From NCBI RefSeq assembly GCF_029168945.1, contig NC_083605.1:21093280-21157279 (forward strand): a DNA stretch of 64,000 bases, written 5' to 3'. Both the position numbers and the translations under genes were made by a program. Under the pieces are notes generated by a model, which was not told the origin of the DNA, made no database searches, and saw only the letters and a program-made list of their open reading frames with translations. Shown one piece after another: positions 44,843 through 56,598 of the stretch. How positions within the stretch are numbered: position 1 is the first letter of the stretch; every line of letters starts with the position of its first letter. Source of the stretch: Cannabis sativa. Its lineage: Eukaryota > Streptophyta > Magnoliopsida > Rosales > Cannabaceae.

Positions 44843-46324
44843 ATGGATCTAGAAATGGATTCCATGAAAAAGAACAAAGTCTGGGAATATGTAGACGCCC
44901 TCGATGACTATCGTCCAATTGGATGTAAGTGGGTCTACAAGAAGAAAAGAGGCGGTGGAGGCGAAGTCGAAACTTTCAAAGCTAGAATGGTCGCCAAAGG
45001 TTATACCCAAAGAGAAGGTGTGGACTATGAGGAAACTTTTAGTCCGGTCGCCATGCTCAAATCCATCCGAATTCTTCTCTCCATCGCAGCCGCTTTCGAT
45101 TATGAAATCTGGCAAATGGATGTCAAGACAGCCTTCCTTAATGGAATTCTTGAAGAAACCATCTATATGGAGCAACCAGAAGGCTATGTTCTTCCAGGGC
45201 AGGAAAAGAAAGTTTGCAAGCTAAATAGGTCTATTTATGGACTTAAGCAAGCTTCTCGCTCATGGAACAAAAGGTTTGATGAAATCATCAAGACCTACGG
45301 CTTTCTTCAGAATGAAGATGAACCTTGCGTTTACCAACTCAAGGAAGACCAAGTGGTAGTATTCCTAGTCCTTTATGTGGACGACATTTTGATCATTGGC
45401 AACAATGTCAAGAAAATAACTGACATCAAGGAATGGTTAGACACTCAATTCGAAATGAAAGATTTGGGTGAGGCTGCCTATGTTCTTGGTATTCAGATTA
45501 TCAGAAACCGGAAGAACAGATCCCTTGCTCTCTCTCAAACGACTTACATTGATAAGGTTTTAGAGAGATTCTCAATGACCAACACCAAAGGGGCGACTAT
45601 GCCTTCTAGATATGGTATCCGTCTATCTAAGGAACAGTGTCCCACTGATCCTCAAGAGATAGACGACAAGAGAAAAGTTCCTTATGCTTCTGCAGTTGGT
45701 AGTCTAATGTACGCAATGTTGTGCACTAGACGTGACATCTGTTATGCTGTAGGAATCGTGAGCATGTATCAGAAAAATCCAGGACAGGAACATTGGACTG
45801 TTGTTAAGCATATCTTGAAGTACTTGAAGAGTACAAGGCAATTTGTGTTAGTGTACAAGGGTGGTGCTTTAAATCCCGTAGGCTATACTGATTCAGATTT
45901 CCAGGCATGTCTTGATGACAGGAAATCTACATCTGGGATGGTGTTTGCTCTTGGGGGTGGACCAGTGGTTTGGAGAAGTGTTAAACAAAACGCGATTTCA
46001 GACTCTATTATGGAGGCAGAATACATAGCTGCTGTAGAGGCTGCCAAAGAACTTGTCTGGCTGAGAAAGTTCTTCACTGGACTCGGTGTTGTCCCTGGAA
46101 TGGAAAAACCTTTGGTTTTGCTTTGTGATAACACTAGAGCCATAGCCAACAGTAAGGAGCCTCGAAGCCACAAGAGGAGCAAGCATATAGAAAGGAAATA
46201 TCACATCATCAGAGAATATGTGGCAAGAGGGGATGTACTGGTGGAGAAAGTGGACACAGAGGACAACCTAGCTGATCCATTCACCAAAGTCTTGGCAGGA
46301 AGTATGTTGGGTTTTACGCCCTAA
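44843..46324 (+). CDS. Copia reverse transcriptase-RNase H, intact frame
   Basis: The 493-codon open frame starts MDLEMDSMKKNKVWEYVD and covers RT and RNase H without a stop. RT motifs: PIGCKWVYKKK, ARMVAKGYTQ, MDVKTAFLNG, IYGLKQASRSW and the catalytic LYVDDILIIG. RNase H has its three expected acidic positions: YTDSDF, IMEAEYIA and LLCDNTRA. The end, HIREYV-like then DNLADPFTKV, is close to the true end of copia pol, but the last residues are read from the 3' LTR. Residue context (YASAVGSLMYAMLCTRRDICYAVG) fits the Angela/Tork group. It could be expressed only as part of a truncated polyprotein; in trans supply of RT is possible but speculative. Confidence 0.9.
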   Translation: MDLEMDSMKKNKVWEYVDALDDYRPIGCKWVYKKKRGGGGEVETFKARMVAKGYTQREGVDYEETFSPVAMLKSIRILLSIAAAFDYEIWQMDVKTAFLNGILEETIYMEQPEGYVLPGQEKKVCKLNRSIYGLKQASRSWNKRFDEIIKTYGFLQNEDEPCVYQLKEDQVVVFLVLYVDDILIIGNNVKKITDIKEWLDTQFEMKDLGEAAYVLGIQIIRNRKNRSLALSQTTYIDKVLERFSMTNTKGATMPSRYGIRLSKEQCPTDPQEIDDKRKVPYASAVGSLMYAMLCTRRDICYAVGIVSMYQKNPGQEHWTVVKHILKYLKSTRQFVLVYKGGALNPVGYTDSDFQACLDDRKSTSGMVFALGGGPVVWRSVKQNAISDSIMEAEYIAAVEAAKELVWLRKFFTGLGVVPGMEKPLVLLCDNTRAIANSKEPRSHKRSKHIERKYHIIREYVARGDVLVEKVDTEDNLADPFTKVLAGSMLGFTP

Positions 46325-48174
46325 ATAAAACTCCATTTCAATGTAATCCCTATTCTTTTAAATATCAATAAAGAAATAGAAGTATTTATCACTCATTTGT
46401 GTGTTATTTGGTTCATGTTATCAATTACTTGTATATTTGATTTATAAATTCATCCAAACCCTTTTCACATTTATATTCTTGTTTATTGTGTCGTCAGCAC
46501 AGTGGAAAGTAATCCAGACTATGTGATTAAAGATATTCCTAGATTTATCAGAACACAGGGTTTTACTGATATGACAATCTACAACATAGTTTACTTGCAT
46601 CTTCGATAAATGCTATGTTTTTTCTAGAGCATTGGTTAAAATAAAGCTTGGGTTGGATGCATGGAGTATGCATCGGAAGGGACAGATATTGAACTTTGAT
46701 TCAGATATATTAAACTTACTGTAATATCTATTTAATTTAGTATCACCTAGTTGATCCTAGATCAAATGATCTTAATCCTGATATGTTTAGTTTCAATCTC
46801 AGGAGTATTACACATGTTCTTTGATTTGTTAGTTAAGCCTACATTTGGGTCAGGGTGATACGTACATTTTGGGAACATGGTAGTGTAATTGAGTGGAAGC
46901 GCTAAACATAGATATGGAATCTATAGCTTCTATCTGGCAAATAGAAAGTAAATGATGATTTCCTTCGAGCTTGGCTAAATAGAGATAAATGGTTGAATAT
47001 TAATTTCACTTCGCTGAAATATCATTTATACGCGGCTAACTGTTTTAAGGATAAAATACATTGAAGGGTGTTATGGTAATTTAATCCCTATACAATGTAG
47101 ATCATCTATATAGAGGATCATTGATCACATTAGGATTATAACAATGGATAATTAATAGCGTGTCTATATGGTGGAACATATAGAGCGTTCTATATAGCTA
47201 AGAGTGCAATTCTGAGTTCTATGCGTGGATGCAACAAAGAATTAATAAGTCAGTGAATTTACTTGGTAAGTTCTTGATCTGCTTATTGGAAGCTCAGATA
47301 TATAGGCCCATGGTCCCCACACTAGTTGAGACAATACTACTTGTAAGACTCACTTAATTGATTTTGATTAATCAATTATAATTCTGAAATTAGACTATGT
47401 CTAGTTTGTGAATTTTTTCACTAAGCAAGGGCAAAATTGTAAAGAAAGAGTTTCTAGGGTATATTTGTTAATTTAGAGACTTTGGCTAGTCTAATTAATA
47501 AATATATTAAATGACAATATTATTTATTAATTTTATTTATTAAATAGTTGAAATTTGCATTTAAATAGTTGAATTTAAAAATTAGCGTTTTTGAGAAAAT
47601 GAGATGTAGAAATGATAAAACAGCAAATTGCAAAAGTGGGGCCCAATATCCATAGCCTTGGCCGGCCACTTATGTAGGATTTATCATTTAATATTTTTAT
47701 TATTTTAATGCCAAATAATTCTAACCTAACCTTAGGTGGCATACTATAAATAGGTAGTGATGGCTTCCGGAAAAGATGATGTATCTGATTCCTTCAGAGA
47801 AAAACCTGAGTGCCTTCTACCTAACCTAGCCGCCACCTATCTTTCTCTCTTCTTCATTATTGAACCGAATCCCTTGAGTGAATGAGTAGTGCCCACACAC
47901 ATAAAGTGGTACCTCAATCATAGTGTGGAAGATCGTGAAGAATCTAGTTTCAACAGAAGGACATTCGGACTCAGATCTTGGTGATACTCTGCGACAGAAA
48001 GGATACAAGGGTTAGAGATCTGAGTGGAAGGAGACATCATATTCTGCTGAAACCACTGTAAGTTTTCTTATACTTTATATGTGTTTATTTATAATCGTTT
48101 TAGAAGTTCATATTTAGGATGTTAAACAGCATACTTGTGAGTAGATGTAAGATCCTAGTAAAATAATTCCAACA
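46305..48174 (+). repeat. 3' LTR of the Angela element with intact RT
   Basis: It starts TGTTGGGTTTTACGCCC and ends ATTCCAACA, followed by AGATT. It is nearly identical to 39489-41363. The minus-strand frame at 47826-48008 is an LTR reading. Confidence 0.92.
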
Positions 48175-48297
48175 AGATTGTGGAGAAATCTGCTAAAAAG
48201 AGAGTTGGATGACTTTGACGACTTCTACGAAAGAGCAGAGAAATACATCCGTATGGAGGAGGGAGACAAAGTCTTAAGAGGAAGTACCATTTAGTGT
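48175..48297 (+). pseudogene. Tat-like gag, 3' portion
   Basis: It continues the gag split by the Angela element: the reading LWRNLLKRELDDFDDFYERA then KYIRMEEGD is the usual end of the Tat-type gag core. The frame stops soon after. No zinc knuckle, protease or RT follows. Confidence 0.85.
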
Positions 48298-49443
48298 TCA
48301 TCAAGGAGCTCATCAGATTCCTACAGGGTCTATTAAGAGACATTCCCAACACCCATAACCTGGAACATTCGAGTAAAACCTCCTATCTATTACCCTCAAA
48401 AATCCCACATCTGAGATACTCCTCAAAGTGAAGTTCCACTATGTGAGAAAGGGCTCCTAGCAATAGTAAGTTTACCTATAGTACATTTCACCGAATCAAA
48501 AAAGGTACTTGAGTTGATCTCCACACACAACATTTGTATTCGGGTGATTGTATTTGCCCTATCAATTAAATGATTTCACTTCAAATATAACTCTCCACAT
48601 GTTTGCTTAACTTGCTCGTAGTACTTGTCAACTGATATTGCCAAAGCAAAAAAAAACAAAAACTCTTAGGACTGCAAGGATGGACTACACCCAACGGTCC
48701 AGGAAGAGAGTGCAAGCCTGAAGGTACGTAGTTCCACAAGAAAAGTTCCTCACAATGATGAGGAGGAGGCTCTTCAGAGTTAGCCCTAAAGCATGCATAG
48801 GGAAATGAATAAAAGATAAATAAGCAAAAGTTTGAGTCGATTCACGAAACCACCATCTCCCTTAAATATGTCAACAACAAAAGGTCGAGTCGGTTTAGGG
48901 AACCAAATCAAAAACAAAAGGTCAAGTCAGTTCATGGAACCATCATCTCCCTTAAAAATATTGAAAGAAAGAGGCTGATTTAGTTCATAGAACCATCATC
49001 TCCCTTAAAATAGTAAAAGTGAAAGAAGAATTGAATATGACTCTGAGAGGGATGCCTCTCTAAAATGAGTTTCGATCTTCGAACACTCGAAATGTGCTTT
49101 AAGTACCACATAGCAACGTAAGAGGATGAGCGCTACCTAAAAAGCCACAAGTTCTCCCAATACGGTCTTAAATTTATAAAAAGGTCGAGCGCGACCTAAG
49201 GAGGTATAAGCTCCCATATACCTGACGAGTGACCCATAAAAGGTTGAGGAAGCTCAACGAGCTAACACTCCCTCTTTACGGTGAACATAAACTTCAAAAG
49301 GGGCTGAGATAAATCATAAGGCCTACACTACTCACGAAGGGTAACAAAAAGAAGAAGAGAAGAAAAATTAAGTCGTCAAGATAAAGCTCGTCAAACTTAA
49401 TCTACAAGAACACTTGAAGAATTCTTATAGACTAGGGGTTAAG
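48298..49443 (+). other. Tat-like 3' untranslated region with short tandem repeats
   Basis: There is no recognisable pol or other gene. Between about 48835 and 49015 three units repeat an AGGTCRAGTCGGTT-like phrase followed by GGAACCATCATCTCCCTTAAA. The segment ends with ACTAGGGGTTAAG, a weak polypurine tract, just before the 3' LTR. Confidence 0.65.
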
Positions 49444-49499
49444 TGTTGACCCCCAAAGATTACTAAGTGTAATATTTGGAGTCATTAGTGTTATGCCCG

Positions 49500-49800
49500 A
49501 AAAGTTCGCCAAGGGGAGCTCCACACCGCCCGCACCACGCCGCGCCCGAGCGCCCAGCCCGCGCTCAGCCTGCCCCGCATGCCAGTTGCCTCGCATGCAC
49601 AACCTGCCCCGCGCGCCCAGCCTACACCGTGTGCCAGACTGCGCGCCTTCGGCGCCCGCCAAACCTGCCTCGCGCGCCCAGCCTGCCCCTCTCCCCCGCA
49701 CCCATCCTGCCCTCGCGTGCCCAGTCTGCCCTCGCGCACCCAGCCTACCCTGCGCCCCTACCTTGTGCGCTCAGCCTACCTCACACGCCTAGCCCTGTGC
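49500..49800 (+). repeat. GC-rich degenerate tandem repeat in the Tat-like LTR
   Basis: Units close to CGCGCCCAGCCTGCCC repeat irregularly. Open frames on both strands overlap here (49432-49919), but they are the product of repeat composition and have no domain. Confidence 0.7.
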
Positions 49801-49826
49801 CTATGTCTACCCGCGCTCGTGCACGG

Positions 49827-50529
49827 TGTGGCATGCTGCCCCATGGCACACCCACAATGGAGCCATTTTGTAACATGAGCATGTCTTGGTGCTTGATCAT
49901 TAGTCAAGTCTTGCACTAAGCACCTCATTGGGGTATTTTGTAACATGAGCATGCCTTGGTGTTTGATCATTAGTCAAGTCTTGCACCAAGCACCTCATTT
50001 GGGTTGGGAGTCTTTTGTTGTTTAGCTTTCTTTCTTTGTATTTCCACTCCCATATGTATGGAGAGCTAAAATCATCTATGTTCTGGAAATCCCTTAAAAC
50101 CCCAATGAGCTTTTTAGGGGGGGTGACTAGGTGACTTATGAAGCACCTTGTCACCAGCATGATAGGGGCCCAACTGTGTACTCCCTTGCCCTATCAAGGC
50201 CACATATTAATAAAACGATGTTTATCCATGCTTCTTGTGTATGCTTCTATATGGTCTTTGTGATGCCTGTTTGTTGCCTTTGTTGGGCCATTGCATGCCA
50301 TTTGTCTATATGTTTGCTTGTGGGTTGTGTGAGATTGGTCCTTGGGGACGCTTTGTGTTTGCTTGCTCATGCTTCTTGTTTGCACTCAACATGTGCGAGA
50401 CATGTATCGTGCCTAATCTTTGAACTTGTTTGCCTGCAGGCACGTTTAGGCTGACTTGCTAGCTCGGTGTGCCAGCAAGTGTGGCACGTCCCACCTACTT
50501 GGGAGTGTCCAAATAGGCAGCCTGTGACA
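49827..50529 (+). repeat. Galadriel-like 5' LTR with 70-bp tandem duplication
   Basis: A 70-base unit starting at about 49866 (TTTTGTAACATGAGCATG) is repeated at 49936. Each unit contains CTTGGTGC and the inverse GCACCAAG. Frames at 50131-50454 recur in the 3' LTR and are chance. Confidence 0.92.
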
Positions 50530-50575
50530 GTTGGTATCAGAGCCAAGAGAAAGGGAAGCTTGGTAACACGACATA

Positions 50576-51277
50576 ATGGTGAGAAACACCCAAACAATTC
50601 AAGAGCTTGAGAAGCGCATAGAGGAATTAGATGGCCTAGAGGAGAGGGTCAGGGATCTAACCTCGAGCAATCAGAACTCAGGGCCAACAGCGACGCAACA
50701 ACAAGTTGCCACGTTGACTCAAGACTATGCTACTTGTTGGCCAGGGTAGCTGCAATCGAGACGAGAGATGCTGCTACCGGATCATCAAGTGCACCTCAGA
50801 TGGAGGATCGCATCAGGGCATTAGAACAAGCAACAAAAGACATGCAGCCTGCTATCACTGTGTTACAAAATGGCCAGGCATCATTACAAGACTCACTCAG
50901 TGATACGATAGAGGATTGTAATGTGTCTGTCACAGCCATTCGGGAAGAGTTAGCAGGAATGTCGACCAAGCTAAATCTTACCATGATAGTGGTCGAGCGT
51001 GCAAATATCGGAGGACACGCACGTATGGAGTATTGCCGACCGAGAGCACCCGAGCCCAAATGCTATGGAGGGGCGAGGGATCCCAAGGAGCTCCAAAACT
51101 TTCTGTTTGACATGGAGCAATACTTTAGGGTCCTGCGGACCGACTCTGAAGAAGCAAAGGTAGCAACAGCTGCCATGTATTTGTCCGGGGACGCCAAGTT
51201 GTGGTGGAGGACGAAGTATGAAGACATTCAGAGTGGTAAATGCACCATTGAAACTTGGGAAGACCTCAAGAAAGAAT
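50576..51277 (+). pseudogene. Galadriel-like gag, 5' portion
   Basis: ATG at 50576 (MVRNTQTIQELEKRIEEL) begins about 45 bases after the primer site. A frame change near 50735 joins it to LLARVAAIETRDAA. A coiled-coil-like stretch of Glu, Leu and Arg is followed by the gag core: FDMEQYFRVLRTDSEEAKV, AAMYLSGDAKLWWRTKY, TIETWEDLKKEL. The Angela derivative cuts it at 51278; the frame continues at 55781 as NAQFLPKNVAYLAQRQL. Confidence 0.85.
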
Positions 51278-51588
51278 TGTTGGAAATTATTTTACCAGGA
51301 TCTAGATTTACTAACAAGTATGTTTGATTAACAACCTAATATGAATTCTAAAACAATGAAAATAAATACATATAAAGTTTAGAAAACCTTGCAGTGGGTG
51401 CAGCGGAATATTATGACTCCTTCCGTTCAGATCTTTAGCCCTTGATTCCTTCCTGTAGCAGAGCATCACCAAGATCTGAACCTGGATCTTCTTTTCTCCT
51501 TCTTTGATGCAAATTTTCATAGTCTTACATACTATGATTGAGGTACCACTTGATGTGTGTGGGCACTACTCATCACTCAAAGGAATCT

Positions 51589-53848
51589 AATTAAATGAAA
51601 AAATCATTGATTTAAGTTGGTCCAAAATTAAATAAATAATTTTGAACTTTAATCTATTTTTCAAATAAAATTCGAAATTTCTGCATTAAAGAAATGCAAT
51701 TTCGAAATTTTGGGAAAAAGATTAATAAAATATTATTCAAACTTAAGTTATTCTGAAATAAGATTCCAAACTTAAGATAATTTTCAACTTTAATTAAATA
51801 ACATGAAAATAACAATATTTAAGTATCATGATGAAAATCAACTTAGATATTGAAATTTTCAATTTAATTAAATGTATTAAATTCAAGAAATAAATAATTA
51901 AGTATAGAGGAAACTTAATTATTAATTCTAGTTTAATACTAGGAAAATATACTAAACTTAGATTGTACCAAAATTAATTAAGAGATAATTAATTTCACAA
52001 TCAATGATATTTTCCTATTTAATATTAGAAATAATAATTAGTACTAGAAATAACTATCTAGAATATATATCATTAACTAAGTGTTTTTCTAAAATTAACT
52101 TTAAAATATTAAAATGAAAAATAAATTTCATAAATTTTAAAAGTTAATTATGTTGCTAATTCAATTTTAATTAGGTTAGACTAATATAATTAACCTAATA
52201 CAATTATTTAAATAAGGCAAATGGGTCTTCACAATTGGGGTAGTTCATGTGAGGGGGAGCTGGGTTCAGTATGTGGTATCCACTTCTATTGGCCCCCAAC
52301 TCTCACACAAGGCCCAAAAGAGAGGAATTTAACCTTTAAATAAATAATTATTATTCATTGAATAAGCCCAAATCTAATTGGGCCAAAATAAATTTACTTA
52401 TGTCAAAATTTATTTTAGCAACCTAGTCCATTTACTTAGTAAAAACTTAAATGGGCTTCCTATATGCATCTAAGCCCAATAGCAAACATATAGGCTCACA
52501 CAGGTCAAATGATTTGGATGGGTCCTATCATGTTACTAGGTTAACACAGATGAAAGAAGTACAAAATTCACCTGTTACAAATTATTTATAAGATCTATTG
52601 ACAATTGGACTATGATTAAAATGAGATCATTGGATCTGTCAACAAGTTAATCATAGCAATTTAGATCAAATAAATAATAGGTTTATTAAAAAAAAATTGA
52701 ATAAACAATATAAAATAAACAAACATTGTCCATGTAACAGATGTGAAATAAGATATTAATATAATTAAATTATTATTCTTAAACTAACCAAATAAAGGAA
52801 ACTAATTTTAAAATATCTAGGTTTATTTGAATTAAATATCAAATAAGATCAATGATTTGAAAGGAAAGAATCTTCAATATCACTTTTAGATCTTATAATT
52901 TAATAAAATTAAAGTAATAAACCAATTTAGAAATAGATTTGGTTAGATAATTATTATTTTAGGAATAAAATAATAAATGAATAATAATTACCATAATTAT
53001 ATGTCAAAATATCTCAAATTAAGCAATATTCAAATCTCTACAAAATATCTATGTTATTTAAATATTTAAGATATGATTTATAAATTTCTAGTAAGGAAAA
53101 AAATGATATATATATATAGAAAAAATATCATTTTTAAAATTATAATTTATAAATAATTAAATATTTAACAAAATAACAAATTTTTGAATTTGAAAACATT
53201 ATGGTAAGTATATCTATAAAAATATCTATGTTAATTTCAAATTTATTAATTATTTAATTTGTCATATAAAATAATTTTAATATAATATTTTAAATAAAAA
53301 GATAAAATTATCTTTAAATTTAAAATATATTAAATATCAAAATATCTAATCTTATAATTAAATAACAAATAAATATTAAAGAAGTTAACAAATTTTTAAA
53401 TCTGACCATAATAGGAAATATTTAAAATTAGAAATATTCCAAAAAAAAAAGAAATATTTAAAATTGGAAAAATTTCAAATTGAAAATATTTCAAAATTAG
53501 AAATATTTCAATTTAGAAATATTTAAAATTGGAAAAATAAATTTTGGGAAACAATCCCATGAAAAATTAGATTTTTGGGGAAAAACCCGAAAAATTCCCA
53601 ATTTGTGGGGGACACCATTGAACCCTGATTTTCTAAAAATCATAACTCTTTCAATTTTTATCAGAATCGAGTTCCGTAACAATGAAAATTGCTCAATTTT
53701 TCACAAGGAATCCAAATAAAATATTTTCAAAAATTGAAAAAATATCTTTCATAGAAAAATTCGTACAACACAAACTTTCATCACATAAACACATAAACCA
53801 ACATGAAACCATCCAATTAATTCATATTTCATGAAAGTAAATCATTAC
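51589..53848 (-). other. AT-rich leader remnant of Angela copy C
   Basis: There is no gene. It aligns with the leader of copies A and B (for example the ATTTCGAAATTGCATTTC-type sequence near 51680-51710 and the conserved block at 52213-52327). Short direct repeats of GAAATATTT lie at about 53415-53530. Confidence 0.75.
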
Positions 53849-53866
53849 CATGGCTCTGGTGCCAGT

Positions 53867-55775
53867 TGTTGGAAATTATTTTACGAGGATCTAGATTTAC
53901 TAACAAGTACGTTTGATTAACAACCTAATATGAATTCTAAAACAATGAAAATAAACACATATAAAGTTTAGAAAACCTTACAGTGGGTGCAGCAGAATAT
54001 TATGACTCCTTCCATTCAGATCTCTAGCCCTTGATTCCTTCCTGTAGCAGAGCATCACCAAGATCTGAACCTGGATCTTCTTTTCTCCTTCTTTGATGCA
54101 GATTTTCCATAGTCTTACATACTGTGATTGAGGTACCACTTGATGTGTGTGGGCACTACTCATCACTCAAAGGAATTTCGAAATTTCTCTCTATTTTTCT
54201 CTCTTGAATTCGTGTGTTCTATCATACAAGAGAAAAGAGCAAGGGCTGCTATATATAGGGAAAAGGGAGAGCTCAACTTTCCAAATAAGCAGTTTCATCT
54301 TTTACTGTATAATTGATTAACTGCCTTATTTAGTGTGATCCACCACTTTCCTATTATTGCTAGGCTTTGATTAGCAATTACATGGCAATTAAAATTGAAA
54401 ATAATAATTGGAAAACAAGCAAAGAAGTGGTCGGCCATGGTGTGTTATGGGCCTCACTTGGATTTGCAGTTTCCTCAATTTTATTTCTATTTCTCCAAAA
54501 ATGCCATTTTTCTAATTCTAACCATTTAAATGCCAAAACTAATTATTTAATAACTAAAATAGATTATTAAATAATATTTTCATTTAAAATAATTATTAGT
54601 TAGACATACAAAGTCTCTTAATTAATAATTAAACCTAGAACCATTTTATTTACGATTTCATCCTTACTTAGTGAGAATTCATAAAGTAGACATAGTCTAA
54701 CTTTTAGAATTATAATTGATTAATTAAAATCAATTAACTGAGTCTTACAAGCAGTATGGTCTCAACTAGTATGGGGACCATGGGTCTATATAACCGAGCT
54801 TCCAATAAGTCGAACTGAATTTACCAAGTAAATTCCCTAACTTATTAATTCCTCATTGAATCCACACTTAGAACTTGGAATTGCACTCTCAGTCATATAG
54901 AACGCTCTATATGTTCCACGATATAGACACGTCATTAGTTATCTATTGTTATAACCCTAATGTGAGCAATGATCCTCTATACATATGATTTACACTGAAA
55001 AGGCACTACTGTTACCACTACACCTTCAATGTATTTTATCCTTAAAACACTTAACCTTTTATAAATGATATTTCAGCTAAGTGAAATGGGATCTCCACCA
55101 TTTATCTTCGTTTGGTTAAGCTCGAAGGAAATCGTCCTTTACTTTCTATTTGCCAAATAGAAGCTATAGATTCCATATTTATGTTAGCGCTCCCACTCAA
55201 TTGCATTACTGTGTTCCCAAAATGTACGTATCACCCTGACCCAAATGTAGGCTTAACTAACAAATCAAAGAACACGAGTAACACTCTTGAGATTGAACCT
55301 AACCATATCAGGATTAAGATCATTTGATCTAGGATCAACAGGTGATATTGAATTGAATAGATATTACGGTAAATTTTAATATATCTAATCAAAGTTCAAT
55401 ATCGGTCCTTTCCGATGTATACTCCATACATCCGATACTGGTAAACTTTGCCAATGTCCTAGAAAGGACATAACACTTTTCCAAGGTGTAAGAATACCTA
55501 TCGCTGATTATACCATGTCAGTCTAAATCAGTGTTCTGACAAATCAGGGTATAAACTTTTGAACATATAATTAAGATTATATTCCACTGTGCTGACAACA
55601 CTATAATCTTAACAAATTCATATGTTCTGGACCTAAAAAGAATTCATACATTATATACATATAATCATGAAATAAATCATGTGAACCATGCAACATAAAA
55701 TGTTATTTCTGATCTTTATTAATAAGTAAATCTGATTATATGAAATGAGTTTTATTTAGGGCATAAAACCCAACA
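53867..55775 (-). repeat. 5' LTR of Angela copy C
   Basis: It is bounded by TGTTGGAAAT (53867) and AACCCAACA (55775). The left 311 bases of the element (51278-51588) match its first part. Confidence 0.92.
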
Positions 55776-56598
55776 AGAATTGAATGCCCAATTTCTGCCA
55801 AAAAATGTCGCCTACCTGGCTCAACGCCAGCTAAGAGAGTTAAAGCAAGTTGGGACAGTCCGAGACTATGTAAAGAAGTTCTCTGGATTGATGCTCGACA
55901 TCAAGGACATGAACGAAGTCGACAGACTTTTCTACTTCCTTAAAGGACTCAAGCTGTGGGCTAAATAAGAGCTGCAAAGGCAGCGGGTGTCAGATCTCGC
56001 CACTGCTCAAGTTGCAGCCGAGCGGCTAACTGATTACACCTCTAAGAATTTGCAGCCGAAGAAGATGAATCCCCAGACCAGCACCAATAATGCTGCGAGT
56101 AAGAAGTCAGGAAAGCAATGGCCGAGTAAAAGTTGGGGAGGGGACAACAGGACTCCTGAATCTAGCTCCTCCTCTAAAAGTGATGCTGCAACGAGGAAGA
56201 AGCCCCTTAAATGTTGGCTTTGCCAAGGCCCACATAGGGCGGCTGCTTGCCCCCACCAGTCCAAGTTGAGTGCCATAAAGGCATCCATTGCTCAAGAGGA
56301 GCAAGGATGTGGGGAAGATGATGAGGATGAAGACTTAGCGCACATGGGTGTCGTTCGATTGATACCTGCTCTTAAGAAGCATGGCGTCGGAGGAAAGAAA
56401 GCCCTTGGGAAGGGATTAATGTTTGTGGAGGCCACTTTAAATGGTAAGCAGGCCAAGAGCGTGTTGATTGACACCGGCGCAACACACAACTTCATTTTCA
56501 AAATTGAAGCCAAGAGGGTGGGCCTAAAACTGGAGAAAGATGCGAGTCGCATGAAAGCGGTCAATTCGAAGGCCATGGCCACGATTGGAGTGGCATGA
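55776..56598 (+). pseudogene. Galadriel-like gag end, zinc knuckle and protease
   Basis: It continues gag: FLPKNVAYLAQRQLRELKQV, VRDYVKKFSGLMLDI, FLKGLKLWAK, then an in-frame TAA at about 55966. After a Ser/Lys-rich stretch comes the zinc knuckle CWLCQGPHRAAAC (C-x2-C-x3-H-x4-C), an acidic linker, and the protease active site LIDTGATHNFI (about 56463-56495). A TGA at 56596-56598 interrupts the frame before the next segment; all three stretches share one reading frame. Confidence 0.88.

Larger units (their letters stand above)
39489..48174 (+). mobile_element. Angela-like copia element with intact RT-RNase H, integrase deleted
   Basis: LTRs lie at 39489-41363 (1875 bp) and 46305-48174 (1870 bp), and AGATT lies on both sides (39484-39488 and 48175-48179). 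The order is primer site, long leader, a short gag-region ORF, a protease remnant, then RT-RNase H running straight into the 3' LTR. The rest of protease and the whole integrase are missing, as is the usual purine tract. The LTR belongs to a subfamily related to, but distinct from, copies A and B (start TGTTGGGTTTTACGCCC, then CTCCATTTCAATG). It interrupts the Tat-like gag. Confidence 0.93.
51278..55775 (-). mobile_element. Deleted Angela derivative, copy C (4498 bp)
   Basis: On the minus strand: a complete 5' LTR (55775-53867, 1909 bp), a mutated primer site (about 53864-53849), part of the AT-rich leader including the conserved block (52327-52213), then directly the last 311 bases of the 3' LTR (51588-51278). 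AGAAT flanks both sides (51273-51277, 55776-55780). The rest of the interior, including the motif array and pol, and the first 1.6 kb of the 3' LTR are missing through one large deletion. It interrupts the Galadriel-like gag. Confidence 0.92.

Noticed and set aside
49432..49919. Overlapping open frames on both strands, up to 147 codons
   Set aside because: They arise from GC-rich degenerate repeats inside an LTR; composition is Ala/Pro/Arg-rich in every frame and no domain is visible.
50131..50454. 107-codon Cys-rich frame, repeated at 60089-60412
   Set aside because: It lies wholly inside the two LTRs of the Galadriel-like element, extends over the LTR end and primer region, and has no known domain.
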